Positions 15,297 through 24,232 of a DNA stretch of 64,000 bases are shown here, piece after piece. Every line of letters starts with the position of its first letter. Position 1 is the stretch's first letter. This DNA is from Nocardioides sp. S-1144 (lineage in GTDB: Bacteria > Actinomycetota > Actinomycetes > Propionibacteriales > Nocardioidaceae), in contig NZ_CP040695.2 in NCBI RefSeq assembly GCF_005954645.2, forward strand, positions 806,001-870,000, in the 5' to 3' direction. A program made the position numbers and the translations under genes. The notes beneath the pieces were generated by a model, which saw only the letters and a list, made by a program, of their open reading frames with translations, was not told the DNA's origin and made no database searches.

Positions 15297-16529
15297 GTGT
15301 CACCCCGCCTGATCGTCCTGGCTGCGCTCGCAGTCCTCCCGCTCGTCGCGTGCAGCGGCGAGCCGGACCCGTCCCCCCGCGACTCCTCCGCCGGGGGCGA
15401 CGAGAACCACGGCGAGTTCGCCGGGGCCGTCGAGCTGGCCGAGCCGGCCCTCGGCCTGACCACGGTGGACGCGGCCGGTGTCGTGCGCCACCTCGACCTG
15501 CTCGACGAGAGCGTGAGCGAGCTCGCGGGCGTCGGGGACGCCAGCGGGGTGCACACCGATGGCCGGTTCGCCTTCGTGCAGACCTCGGGTGGCGTCGACG
15601 TCGTCGACAGCGGGGTGTGGACCTGGGACCACGTGGACCACTTCCACTACTACCGCGCCGAGCCGCGCGAGGTCGGGACCGTGCCGGGGACCGGCCCCGC
15701 CACCGTCGCCACGACGAACTCGTCGACGAGCGGGGGCAGCGGCGTGTTCTTCGGCGAGTCCGGCGAGGCGGTGCTGCTCGACACCGAGGCCCTCGCCGAC
15801 GGCGAGCTGGTCGAGCGGTACCGGGTGTCGACCACCCCGCACGACGGCCTGCTGGTGCCGGTCGGCGACCTCGCGCTGGTCACCGAGCCCGACGCCTCGG
15901 GCACCGCGGCCCGGGTGCTCACCCTCGACGGCGACGGTCGCCCCGTGCCGGGCGGGGCGCACCCGTGCCCCGACGCCCAGGGCACCATCACCACCAGGGT
16001 GGCGGCCGTGATCGGCTGCGCCGACGGCGCGCTGCTGGCCAGCGTGGTCGACGACGAGCTGCAGGTCGAGCGCATCCCCTACCCGCCCGGCACCTCGGCA
16101 CCGGCGGCGACGTCGTTCGCGGGGCGGGACGGCCGCCCGACGGTGGCGGCGCTCGCCGGCGAGGACCGGGTCTGGCTGCTGGACACGCGGGCGGAGTCCT
16201 GGACGCTGCTGGAATCGCCCGTGCCGCTGGCCCAGGTGACCGCGGTCGACGACGACGACGAGCACGTCGTCGGGCTCTCCACCGACGGCCGGGTCGTCGT
16301 CCTCGACGGTGGTTCGGGGGAGCTCCTGGGCACCTCGGGTCGCCTGGTCGCCGCGTCGCTCCGGTCCGGCGTCGGGGTCCCGACGATGGTGGCCGACCAG
16401 CAGCGGGTCTACCTCAGCGCGCCGGCGGAGAAGCGCCTCTACGAGGTCGACTTCGCCGACGACGCCCGGGTCGCCCGGACGTTCGAGACGCCGACCCGGC
16501 CCCTCTACGTCGCCGGGACCGGCCGGTGA
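15297..16529 (+). CDS. aztD: AztD-type zinc metallochaperone lipoprotein (copy 1)
   Basis: 410 residues. A lipoprotein signal ends at lipobox LVAC (Cys19), followed by a beta-propeller-like domain. A metal-binding motif VDHFHYYRAEP lies near residue 114, and Cys pairs (AHPCPDAQG, VIGCADG) fit the family. AztD chaperones pass zinc to AztC outside the membrane. GTG 15297 with AGGAG 5 nt upstream is preferred; ATG 15267, overlapping the aztB stop by ATGA, is the alternative. The stop overlaps the aztC start. Confidence 0.82.
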   Translation: MSPRLIVLAALAVLPLVACSGEPDPSPRDSSAGGDENHGEFAGAVELAEPALGLTTVDAAGVVRHLDLLDESVSELAGVGDASGVHTDGRFAFVQTSGGVDVVDSGVWTWDHVDHFHYYRAEPREVGTVPGTGPATVATTNSSTSGGSGVFFGESGEAVLLDTEALADGELVERYRVSTTPHDGLLVPVGDLALVTEPDASGTAARVLTLDGDGRPVPGGAHPCPDAQGTITTRVAAVIGCADGALLASVVDDELQVERIPYPPGTSAPAATSFAGRDGRPTVAALAGEDRVWLLDTRAESWTLLESPVPLAQVTAVDDDDEHVVGLSTDGRVVVLDGGSGELLGTSGRLVAASLRSGVGVPTMVADQQRVYLSAPAEKRLYEVDFADDARVARTFETPTRPLYVAGTGR

Positions 16530-17443
16530 GCGCCGTCCGCGTCGTGGGCGCCGTGCTGGCCGCTGCCCTGCTCGGCCCCGCGCTGGTGGCCTGCTCGACC
16601 AGTGACGACGACGACCGTCCGGTGGTCGTGGTGTCGACCAACATCCTGGGCGACGTCGTCGAGGAGGTCGTCGGCGACCAGGCGCAGGTCGTCACCCTCA
16701 TGCGCCCGAACGCGGACCCGCACTCGTTCGAGATCTCGGCCCAGGAGGCGGGCCGGATGCGCTCGGCCGACCTCGTGGTCTCCAACGGGCTCGGCCTGGA
16801 GGAGGGCCTGCAGCAGCACCTGGACGCCGCCGCCGACGACGGCGTGCGCGCGTTCGTGGCCGGCGACGCGATCGAGGTCCTGGACTACGCCGACGGTGAC
16901 GCGAGCGGGTCCCCCGACCCCCACTTCTGGACCGACCCCGCCCGCATGGTCGACGTCGTCGAGGGGCTCGAGGCCGCCCTCGTCGAGGTCGACGGCGTGG
17001 ACGCGGAGGTCGTGTCGGCCCAGGCCGACGCCTACCTGGAGGAGCTCGGTGCGGTCGACGCCGAGATGACCGAGACCTTCGCCGCCATCCCCGCCGGACA
17101 GCGGGCGCTGGTGACCAACCACCACGTCTTCGGCTACCTCGCCGACCGCTTCGACTTCGAGATCGTGGGGGCCGTCATCCCGGGCGGCACGACCCTGGCC
17201 GCGCCCAGCGCCTCCGACCTCGCCGACCTCGTCACCGCGATCGAGGAGACCGGCGTCCGCGCCGTCTTCGCCGAGTCGTCCTCCCCCGACCGGCTGGTGC
17301 AGGCCCTCGCCCAGGAGGCCGGCGTCGACGTCGAGGTGCTCGAGCTCTACACCGAGTCGCTCACCGAGCCCGGGGAGGGCGCCGAGGACTACCTCACGAT
17401 GCTGCGCGCCAACGCCGAGCGCATCGCCGCGGGCCTGGCCTGA
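16526..17443 (+). CDS. aztC: zinc ABC transporter substrate-binding lipoprotein AztC
   Basis: 305 residues. A lipobox LVAC (Cys23) is followed by an A-1 cluster binding protein. Probable zinc ligands are H66 (NADPHSFE), H133 (DPHFW) and H200 (TNHHVFGY), with a fourth carboxylate ligand in the C-terminal lobe. It lacks the long His/Asp-rich loop of ZnuA, a trait of the AztC group. Start GTG 16526 overlaps the aztD stop by GTGA. It captures zinc and delivers it to AztB. Confidence 0.9.
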   Translation: MSAVRVVGAVLAAALLGPALVACSTSDDDDRPVVVVSTNILGDVVEEVVGDQAQVVTLMRPNADPHSFEISAQEAGRMRSADLVVSNGLGLEEGLQQHLDAAADDGVRAFVAGDAIEVLDYADGDASGSPDPHFWTDPARMVDVVEGLEAALVEVDGVDAEVVSAQADAYLEELGAVDAEMTETFAAIPAGQRALVTNHHVFGYLADRFDFEIVGAVIPGGTTLAAPSASDLADLVTAIEETGVRAVFAESSSPDRLVQALAQEAGVDVEVLELYTESLTEPGEGAEDYLTMLRANAERIAAGLA

Positions 17444-17501
17444 CCCGCCACGCCCGGCCACGCACCTCAGCTGAACCACCACACACAGAGAAGAGACAAC
17501 G

Positions 17502-18740
17502 ATGCACACACCCCTGTCCCGGCGAGTCCGCCTCGCGGCGATCTCGTCGACCGCCCTGCTGGTCCTGGCCGGCTGCTCGTCGGAGGACGAGGACGAGTCC
17601 GCCGGCGACGGCGAGCCGGGAGGCTCGTCGAGCCAGTCGCCGGGCTCGACGCCCGCGCCCACCTCACCCCGCGTCGCGGTCAGCTACGAGGGCGGCATCG
17701 TCGTCCTCGACGGTGCGACGATGGAGGTCGTCGCGGACGTGGACTCCGAGGAGTTCACCCGCCTCAACCCGGCCGGCGACGACCGCCACGTCATGGTGAC
17801 GGTGGCCGACGGCTTCCAGCTCCTCGACACCGGTGCCGGCACCGAGAGCGGGGAGGCGGAGCTCACCGACGTCGTCTTCGAGGCCGACACTCCCGGTCAC
17901 GTCGTCACGCACGCGGGCCGGACCGTGCTGTACGCCGACGGCACCAGCGACACCACCGTCATCGACACCGCGAGCCTCGCGACCGCGTCCGAGGAGGCGC
18001 CGGAGACCACGACCGTGCCGGGCGTCGAGGCCCACCACGGCGTCTCGATCGTCCTCGAGGACGGCACCCTGCTCACCACCGTCGGTGACGCCGAGTCGCG
18101 CTCCGGCGCCGTCGCGCAGGACGAGGACGGCACGGTGATCGCCGAGAACGACCAGTGCCCCGGCATCCACGGCGAGGGCACCGCGGCCGACGAGGCGGTC
18201 GTGTTCGGCTGCGACGACGGCGCACTGCTCTACGTCGACGGCGCCTTCCAGAAGCTGGCCGCCCCGGACCAGCCCTACGGCCGGATGGGCAACGCCTACG
18301 TCAGCGAGACCAGCCCGCTGGTCGTCGGCGACTACAAGACCGACCCCGACGCGGAGGGCTACCTGCTCGACGAGGTCGCCGTCATCGACACCGCCGCGGC
18401 CACCCACGAGGTCGTCGAGCTGCCCGAGGGCGTCGAGTACACCTTCCGCGACGTGGCTCGTGGCCCGGACGACCTGGCCTACATCCTGGCCACCGACGGA
18501 GCGATCCACGTGATGGACCCGGAGACCCGCGAGCTGACCGATGCGTTCCCGGTCGTCGACGCCTGGGAGGGCCCGGCCGAGTGGCAGGACCCGCACCCGG
18601 CCATCAAGGTGGCCGGCACCGTCGCCTACGTGACCGATCCCGCCGACAGCGAGGTGCACGCGGTCGACCTCACCACCGGTGAGGTGCTCGCGACGGCGAC
18701 CCTCGACGTCGCCCCCAACGAGATCGCCGTCGCCGGCTAG
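17502..18740 (+). CDS. aztD: AztD-type zinc metallochaperone lipoprotein (copy 2)
   Basis: 412 residues with lipobox LAGC, a Ser/Gly/Glu-rich linker (about 28-55) and a beta-propeller-like domain paralogous to the gene at 15297. Candidate metal ligands include EAHHGVSIV, PGIHGEGTAADEAVVFGC and WQDPHPAIKVAG. It is 58 bp after aztC, with GAAGAG as ribosome binding site. Two AztD-type copies flanking AztC is unusual. A bidirectional-looking hairpin follows. Confidence 0.85.
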   Translation: MHTPLSRRVRLAAISSTALLVLAGCSSEDEDESAGDGEPGGSSSQSPGSTPAPTSPRVAVSYEGGIVVLDGATMEVVADVDSEEFTRLNPAGDDRHVMVTVADGFQLLDTGAGTESGEAELTDVVFEADTPGHVVTHAGRTVLYADGTSDTTVIDTASLATASEEAPETTTVPGVEAHHGVSIVLEDGTLLTTVGDAESRSGAVAQDEDGTVIAENDQCPGIHGEGTAADEAVVFGCDDGALLYVDGAFQKLAAPDQPYGRMGNAYVSETSPLVVGDYKTDPDAEGYLLDEVAVIDTAAATHEVVELPEGVEYTFRDVARGPDDLAYILATDGAIHVMDPETRELTDAFPVVDAWEGPAEWQDPHPAIKVAGTVAYVTDPADSEVHAVDLTTGEVLATATLDVAPNEIAVAG

Positions 18741-18757
18741 GCACCACGGCCAACGGC

Positions 18758-18806
18758 ACGACCCGAGTCCCCGACCCGTCCTGGACGGGCCGAAGGCTCG
18801 GGTCGT
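18758..18806 (+). terminator. hairpin terminator after the azt operon
   Basis: ACGACCCGAG (18,758-18,767) pairs perfectly with CTCGGGTCGT (18,797-18,806). A second inner hairpin, CCCGTCC/GGACGGG, sits in the loop. There is no U-tract, as is common in high-GC actinobacteria. Confidence 0.65.
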
Positions 18807-18842
18807 CGTCTCGAGATGGACACCAGCCGGACCACAACAATC

Positions 18843-18867
18843 GATATCGGTGTTCAATACCGATATC
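18843..18867. promoter_or_regulatory. 25-bp near-perfect palindrome, candidate metalloregulator operator
   Basis: Half-sites of 12 bp (left half GATATCGGTGTT) around a central C pair at 11 of 12 positions; the only mismatch is 18,852/18,858. It lies 35 bp before the permease start. It does not match the Zur-type box above; the length resembles ArsR/SmtB-family operators. Confidence 0.55.
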
Positions 18868-18901
18868 AGTTGGTGCGCGCCAGGCGATCGGGAGGAACAC
18901 G

Positions 18902-19888
18902 ATGACGAGTCCACCTCAGTCCGAGGTCACCAGACCGCGGTCCTACCTCGGGCAGACCGAGGTGGTGGCGCTGGTGGTCCTCGCGGTCCTCCTCGGCGGA
19001 CGCTGGCTGGTGCCGCTGCTCGACCACCCCTCGCTCGCGACGTGGAGCACGATCTTCGTCGCGATCGTGATCCAGTCGACGCCGTTCCTGGTGATCGGGG
19101 TGATCCTGTCGGCCGTGATCTCCGCGCTGCTCTCGGAGAAGGTGCTCGACCGCGTCGTGCCCAAGAACCCGGCCCTGGGGGTCCCGGTGGCGGGGGTGGC
19201 CGGGATCGGGCTGCCCGGCTGCGAGTGCGCGGCCGTGCCGATCGCGGGCAGCCTCATCCGCCGCGGCATCGCGCCCGCCGTCGCCCTGACCTTCCTCCTG
19301 GCCGCCCCGGCGATCAACCCGGCGGTGATGGTGTCGACCGCCGTGGCGTTCCCCGGTCAGCCCAGCATGGTCGTCGCCCGGTTCGTCGCCTCGCTGCTGA
19401 CCGCCGTCCTCGTCGGCTGGTGGGTCCTGTCGCGAGGGGCGAGGCTGCCGATCACCAAGCGCCTCGAGGCGTTCGGTGAGGACATGTCGAAGCGCGAGAA
19501 GTTCGTCGAGACGGTGCGCCACGACTTCCTGCACGCGGCGGGGTTCCTCGTCATCGGCGCCATCCTGGCCGCCGGCATCAACACCTTCGTGCCGCGCTCG
19601 ATCGTCGAGACCGTGGCCGGCCAGGCCGTGCTCGGCGTGCTGACGCTCGCGTTGTTCGCCTTCCTGGTGGCCCTGTGCTCGGAGTCCGACGCGTTCGTCG
19701 CGGCCAGCTTCACCGCCTTCTCCGACACCGCGAAGCTCGTCTTCCTCGTGGTCGGGCCGGCCATGGACGTCAAGCTCGCCGCGATGGAGGCCGGCACCTT
19801 CGGCGGCCCCTTCGCCCGGCAGTTCGTGCCCGTGGTGGTGGCGACGGCGATCCTCTCGGCCGTCGGGGTGGGATGGTGGCTGCTGTGA
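18902..19888 (+). CDS. PF03773-type permease (YcgR/ArsP-like)
   Basis: 328 residues with eight or more predicted membrane helices. The family signature GIGLPGCECAAVPIAGSL (about residues 101-118) carries the conserved Cys pair; VALCSESDAFVAASF near 258 is the matching second half. GGAGGA lies 5 nt before ATG 18902. Its stop overlaps the following TIGR03943 gene by GTGA, the standard two-gene arrangement of this transporter. The substrate is not established; proximity to azt suggests a metal or metal-chelate. Confidence 0.85.
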   Translation: MTSPPQSEVTRPRSYLGQTEVVALVVLAVLLGGRWLVPLLDHPSLATWSTIFVAIVIQSTPFLVIGVILSAVISALLSEKVLDRVVPKNPALGVPVAGVAGIGLPGCECAAVPIAGSLIRRGIAPAVALTFLLAAPAINPAVMVSTAVAFPGQPSMVVARFVASLLTAVLVGWWVLSRGARLPITKRLEAFGEDMSKREKFVETVRHDFLHAAGFLVIGAILAAGINTFVPRSIVETVAGQAVLGVLTLALFAFLVALCSESDAFVAASFTAFSDTAKLVFLVVGPAMDVKLAAMEAGTFGGPFARQFVPVVVATAILSAVGVGWWLL

Positions 19889-20679
19889 GCACGCACCCGA
19901 CGTCCCCGAGGTCGAGCCTGCGAGCGCGGCTCGCTGCCGGGACGATGTCCCGGCCCACCCAGGGCCTGCTGATGGCGTTCCTCGGCGCCGTCCTGGTCCG
20001 CCTCTCGCTCACCGACGCCTACCTGCGCTACGTCACACCGTGGATGAAGTGGCCGATCCTGCTCAGCGGCGTGCTGCTCCTCGGACTCGCGATCGGCCTC
20101 GTCGCCTCGGACCGGACCGGCTCGCGGAGCGACGACCACGACCACGACCACGGTGACGACGGCGACGACGGCCACGGGCACGGGCCGATCCCGCTGGTCA
20201 CCTGGCTCCTCGTCCTGCCCGGCCTGGTGACCTTCGTGATCAGCCCGCCGCAGCTCGGCTCCTACCTCGCGGAACGACGTGCCGGGGAGACCCAGTCGGT
20301 CGTCGAGCCGGCCTCCCTGACCACCCTGAGCTCGGACGAGGTGGTGCCGGTCGACGTCACGGAGTTCATCTGGCGGGCCCAGGACGGGGGTACCACCCTC
20401 GAGGGCCAGCCGGTCGAGCTCACCGGTTTCGTGTCCTACGACAAGGACGACAACTGGTACGTCACGCGACTGACCATCGGTTGCTGCGCGGCCGACGCGG
20501 CGGGTTTCCAGGTCGAGGTCGACGCCGCCGACGACGGGGCCGCACGACCGCCGCGCGACCAGTGGGTCACCGTGACCGGCACCTACGTCCCCGGCTCCGG
20601 TACCGACGGCCGCACGCCGCCCGTGCTCACCGCCACCGACGTCGAGCAGATCGCGACGCCGAAGCAGACCTACGAGTGA
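19885..20679 (+). CDS. TIGR03943-family membrane subunit
   Basis: 264 residues. Two N-terminal membrane helices are separated by a His/Asp-rich loop (DDHDHDHGDDGDDGHGHG, about 83-100) that could bind metal ions. A third helix and an exported domain containing YVTRLTIGCCAADAAG follow. It is the partner of the upstream permease, translationally coupled through GTGA at 19,885-19,888. The His-rich loop supports a role in metal transport or sensing. Confidence 0.85.
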   Translation: MSTHPTSPRSSLRARLAAGTMSRPTQGLLMAFLGAVLVRLSLTDAYLRYVTPWMKWPILLSGVLLLGLAIGLVASDRTGSRSDDHDHDHGDDGDDGHGHGPIPLVTWLLVLPGLVTFVISPPQLGSYLAERRAGETQSVVEPASLTTLSSDEVVPVDVTEFIWRAQDGGTTLEGQPVELTGFVSYDKDDNWYVTRLTIGCCAADAAGFQVEVDAADDGAARPPRDQWVTVTGTYVPGSGTDGRTPPVLTATDVEQIATPKQTYE

Positions 20680-21164
20680 GCCCGCGCCCACGCCGGCTGG
20701 CGGCGCCGGTCGCGGTGCTGGCGGTCGTCGGTGCGGCGTTCGTGGTGGGTGACCGCGAACCCGTGACGAACCCCGACCCGGGAGCCGGCTCCCCGAGCAG
20801 CGCCTCGAGCGGCACCCCGGCCCCGCCCATCGTCTCGGGCGAGGAGTTCTGCGCCGGCTTCGGCTCCCTGGTCGCGGCGCGGGAGAAGCACCTGGCGGCT
20901 CCTGCGCCCGAGACCGTCCAAGGGATCCGGGCCGCGGTCCGCGAGCTCGACGAGCTCAGCGCGGGTGCCGCCCTGTCCGAGTCCGCGCGCGGCGGCGTCG
21001 AGTTCCTGGTCGAGGTCATGGGAGGGCTCCCCGACGACGCGACCGCGCAGGACGTCGTCGAGGCGGACGACATCGTCGACCGCCAGGACGGCGTGGAGGC
21101 CGAGGCGCTGGCGATCCACATCGGTGAGACGTGCAACCGGCCCCCGATCTCGAACGCGAGGTGA
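20676..21164 (+). CDS. exported hypothetical protein
   Basis: 162 residues from GTG 20676, overlapping the previous stop by GTGA. An N-terminal hydrophobic segment (APVAVLAVVGAAFVVG) acts as signal or anchor. A Pro/Ser/Gly linker and a helical domain with two cysteines (GEEFCAGFGSL and GETCNRP) follow. Family not recognised. Coupling to the permease pair suggests a shared function. Confidence 0.7.
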   Translation: MSPRPRRLAAPVAVLAVVGAAFVVGDREPVTNPDPGAGSPSSASSGTPAPPIVSGEEFCAGFGSLVAAREKHLAAPAPETVQGIRAAVRELDELSAGAALSESARGGVEFLVEVMGGLPDDATAQDVVEADDIVDRQDGVEAEALAIHIGETCNRPPISNAR

Positions 21165-21267
21165 GGCGCGGGACGGCGCTCACCGCCGGCGACCCTGGCA
21201 CGATGGACCTCCTCGACGAGGGCCGGGCCGGCGCCGCTGCCCCGGCGGAGAGGGACGGGGACGCCGG

Positions 21268-21963
21268 GTGACCGACCGCCACGACGATCGGGCCACGGAC
21301 GTGTCCCGCGCCCGACGACCGCGTCGCAGCTGGGCGTTCTGGCTCGGCCTCGGTCTCGTGCTCAGCGGCCTCTCCCTGCTCGGCTGGGTGGGCTGGCAGC
21401 TGTACGGCACCAACATCGTGTCGCAGCAGCGGCACCAGGAGACCGTCGAGCAGCTCCACCGGACCTGGGACGACCCCGCCGGCGGCACCGACGTCGAGAC
21501 CGACCAGGGCAGGGCCGACGCCGTCCTGCGGGTGCCGGCCCTCGGTGACGACTACGCCGTCCCGATCCTCCAGGGCGTCGAGGACGACGCGCTCGCCTCC
21601 GGCCTGGGCCACTTCGAGGACTCCGCGCAGCCCGGGGAGGTCGGCAACTACGCCCTGGCCGGCCACCGGGTCACGCACGGCGAGCCGCTGCGCGACATGC
21701 CCGAGCTCGAGGCGGGCGACGAGCTGGTGGTCGAGACCCGGGACGCGGTGTACACCTACGTCCTCGACACCGGCGGCGAGGACCTCCGCGTCCCGTTCAC
21801 CGCCGGCTGGGTCGTCGCCCCGGCTCCCGTCAACCCGGACGGCGGCGTCGGCCCCGACCCGGGGGCCGAGCGGCTCATCACCCTCACCACCTGCGCCGAG
21901 CTGTTCCACACCGACGACCGCCTGGTCGCCTTCGGACACCTCGCCTCCGTCGAGCGGCGCTGA
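21268..21963 (+). CDS. srtE: class E sortase
   Basis: 231 residues: a basic cytoplasmic N-terminus, one membrane helix (WAFWLGLGLVLSGLSLLGWV) and a sortase barrel. Catalytic residues are H133 (ALAGHRVTH), C209 (TLTTC) and R218 (HTDDRLV). Class E enzymes anchor exported proteins carrying LAxTG- or LPxTG-type signals in high-GC Gram-positives. A natural client is the LPDTG adhesin about 2.7 kb downstream. GTG 21268 has GGAGAGGG upstream. Confidence 0.93.
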   Translation: MTDRHDDRATDVSRARRPRRSWAFWLGLGLVLSGLSLLGWVGWQLYGTNIVSQQRHQETVEQLHRTWDDPAGGTDVETDQGRADAVLRVPALGDDYAVPILQGVEDDALASGLGHFEDSAQPGEVGNYALAGHRVTHGEPLRDMPELEAGDELVVETRDAVYTYVLDTGGEDLRVPFTAGWVVAPAPVNPDGGVGPDPGAERLITLTTCAELFHTDDRLVAFGHLASVERR

Positions 21964-22038
21964 CCCGACCCATGGCCCCGCCGTGGGCGGTGCAGGCAGC
22001 GTCGCGCCGAGTCGCGCCGGTCGCCGTCGCGGCGCCGG

Positions 22039-23568
22039 TCAGCGGGCGTTCCAGTGCGCGACGACGCGCTGGGCGCTCAGCGCGGTGGAGTAGATCGCGA
22101 GCTGGTCCACGCTGGCCGACCAGGAGGCGGGCGGAGCCCCGACGCCGGTGGGCAGGGACCCGTAGCCGACGCGCCACCACCCGGAGAAGGCGCCCGGCAC
22201 GCTGGTCGCACCCGAGTCGACGGCGACCCCGTCGAGGTACATGACCGCCCGCGAGGACGAGAACAGGCCGGTCCCGTTGCCGGTCACGGAGACGACCAGG
22301 TGGTGCCACTGGTTGTCGTTGTAGGCCGTCGGCGACTCGACGACCGAGCCGCCGAGGAAGCCCCACCGCCCGTAGGTGATCCGGCCGTTGGCGCGCATGT
22401 AGACGTGACGGTCGTACTGGCTCGACGTGTTGTCCCGCGTCGACTCGAAGCCGACCATCTTGCCGCCGGCGGTGGTCGCCGTCCTGAACCACAGCTCGAT
22501 GCTGAAGTTCACCGGACCACCGGTGGCCCCGCCGCCGGTGACCATGCGGTCGGTGCCGCCGTTGATGCTCACCGCGGTGCCGGGGTTGCGGGGGAGCGCG
22601 CCGGGGACGCGGTAGGCGCTCAGGCCGGTGTAGGTGCCCGTGCGCGACGCGCCGGAGCGGTCGGCGGCCAGGGCGCCGCCGACCTCGTCGAGGAGGTAGA
22701 AGGACTGGGGTGCGTCGGCCATCACCGCGGCGGTGTAGCGCTGGTACAGCGTGCTCGAGGCCTTCCAGCGGTTGGAGGCGGTGCTCGTGGTGTCGGTGAA
22801 GGCAGCCGTGGCCACCGTGGTCGACCCGAGGACGACCAGCAGGGCCAGGGGAGCGGTCGCGAGGGAGAGCAGTCGCCGCGTGCCGGGGGAGCGCAGCGAC
22901 CGGCGCCGAGCCGGGGGCGATGCGGTCGCCCGTGCGTCGGAGCCGTCCTGGTCCTGGTCCTCCTCGTCGCCCTCGTCGTCGGGTGGCGCGTTCCTGGTGC
23001 GCGGCACCACCCGCAGCGAGGCCACCGCGAAGGCGAGCATCGTGAGGGCGACCCAGAACACCAGGGGCGCCAGGTCGCGCTCGGCGACCCAGGTGACGGG
23101 CAGGCCGACGTAGGGCACGAGCAGGATGGCGCGGTCGTGGAACAGGGAGCGCTCGACCGGGGTGGCGTCGGTGACCTCGTTGGCGTCGCCCGCGGTGATG
23201 TAGCGGCCGTCGTCCAGGCGCTCGTTGATGCGGTGGACCAGCTGCTCGTCCGCCCCGGTGGCGGGGTTGGTGAAGATCATCACGCGGCCGACCGGCAGGG
23301 GACCGGTCTCGGGCAGGGGCTGGGCGACGACGACGTCGCCGACCTGGATGTTCGGCTCCATGGAGCCGCTGCGGATCACGTGCGAGGACATGCTCAGCAC
23401 GCACGGGACCACCGCGATGGCGATCAGGGTGAGGACGCCGCCGCGGTAGGCGCGCGCCAGGCAGATGGTGGTCAGCCTGGCCCATCCCCACCAGGGGCTG
23501 GGACGGGCGGGAGCGGCGGGTCGGCCCCCGTCGACCCGACCGGGGGCCGCCGCGTTGGCCGACGTCAT
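22039..23568 (-). CDS. SipW-type signal peptidase fused to a LamG domain
   Basis: 509 residues. Membrane helix (about 33-58), then an S26B catalytic domain with S69 (RSGSMEPNIQVGDVV), H112 (LVHRIN) and ITAGDANEVTDA; second helix (168-188); acidic linker; a third hydrophobic segment (233-255) ending in TAAFTDTTSTASN; and a LamG/concanavalin-like domain (about 285-509). The third segment looks like a SipW-dependent signal peptide, so the enzyme seems to carry its own cleavage site before the LamG domain. It is 58 bp downstream of, and in the same direction as, a SipW-type substrate gene. Confidence 0.88.
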   Translation of the reverse strand: MTSANAAAPGRVDGGRPAAPARPSPWWGWARLTTICLARAYRGGVLTLIAIAVVPCVLSMSSHVIRSGSMEPNIQVGDVVVAQPLPETGPLPVGRVMIFTNPATGADEQLVHRINERLDDGRYITAGDANEVTDATPVERSLFHDRAILLVPYVGLPVTWVAERDLAPLVFWVALTMLAFAVASLRVVPRTRNAPPDDEGDEEDQDQDGSDARATASPPARRRSLRSPGTRRLLSLATAPLALLVVLGSTTVATAAFTDTTSTASNRWKASSTLYQRYTAAVMADAPQSFYLLDEVGGALAADRSGASRTGTYTGLSAYRVPGALPRNPGTAVSINGGTDRMVTGGGATGGPVNFSIELWFRTATTAGGKMVGFESTRDNTSSQYDRHVYMRANGRITYGRWGFLGGSVVESPTAYNDNQWHHLVVSVTGNGTGLFSSSRAVMYLDGVAVDSGATSVPGAFSGWWRVGYGSLPTGVGAPPASWSASVDQLAIYSTALSAQRVVAHWNAR

Positions 23569-23626
23569 CGATGACCCCTCGGTCGAGTCGGGTGCATGAC
23601 CTGGTGCGTCTCGGTCCGGCAGGACC

Positions 23627-24232
23627 TCAGCTGCTTTGGAGCTCCCACTGGAAGTCGATGCCGGTCAGCGAACCCTGGAGCGCGTCGACCTGGGTCTGGG
23701 TCATGCCGGTGGCGTCGAAGTCCCAGGTGACCTTGTAGGTCTTGGACTGGGTGCCCTTGTCGACGTCCCAGCCGCCGACGCCGTCGGCGTAGTCGTCGTA
23801 GCCGGCCAGGGTCGACAGCGGCATGCGGGGGATGATGGTGCCCTCGGCCACGAACCCGGTGCAGCTGGCGAAGGTGCCGCCGTTGCCGGACTGGACGGTC
23901 ACGAAGACGCGGTCCTCCAGGCCCTTGCCGGAGATGATCGGGTTCACGGCGTAGCCGCGCACGGTGCCGGGCACCGTGGCGTTCGCGGTGACCTTGATGC
24001 AGGCGTTGTCGGTGTCACCGGGCTGCATGTCGGCGACCTGGAACCGGGCCGAGCCGGCGTCGTCGTCGGTCAGCGCGACCGAGCCGGTGGCCCAGGAGTT
24101 CCCCGAGTTGCGGGTGGTGCCGGTGAACGCGGCGTAGGAGGACTGCCAGACCATGAGTCCGACGACGAGCAGGGCGATCGGGGTCGAGATGATCCCGGCG
24201 ATCTTGGCGATGCGGGTGCTGGGGGTCTTCAT
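23627..24232 (-). CDS. SipW-dependent signal peptide protein (TasA/camelysin-like)
   Basis: 201 residues. The signal region resembles SipW clients: a hydrophobic core (IALLVVGLMVWQ) followed by SSYAAFTGTTRNSGNSW and ATGSVALTDDD. The mature part is beta-rich with one Cys pair (NACIKV, SCTGF). Proteins of this kind can form surface fibres or camelysin-like factors. AAGGA precedes ATG 24232; a longer frame to 24361 has no comparable start signal. Probably cotranscribed with the peptidase. Confidence 0.85.
   Translation of the reverse strand: MKTPSTRIAKIAGIISTPIALLVVGLMVWQSSYAAFTGTTRNSGNSWATGSVALTDDDAGSARFQVADMQPGDTDNACIKVTANATVPGTVRGYAVNPIISGKGLEDRVFVTVQSGNGGTFASCTGFVAEGTIIPRMPLSTLAGYDDYADGVGGWDVDKGTQSKTYKVTWDFDATGMTQTQVDALQGSLTGIDFQWELQSS

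Noticed and set aside
18843..18867. Second Zur box
   Set aside because: Symmetry is strong but the sequence lacks the TGA-AAT-ATT-TCA pattern seen at 14,380-14,394; called a candidate operator of another regulator.
21203..21271. 22-codon frame overlapping the sortase start (GTGA)
   Set aside because: The overlap is suggestive of a leader peptide, but the sequence is low in information and there is no further support.
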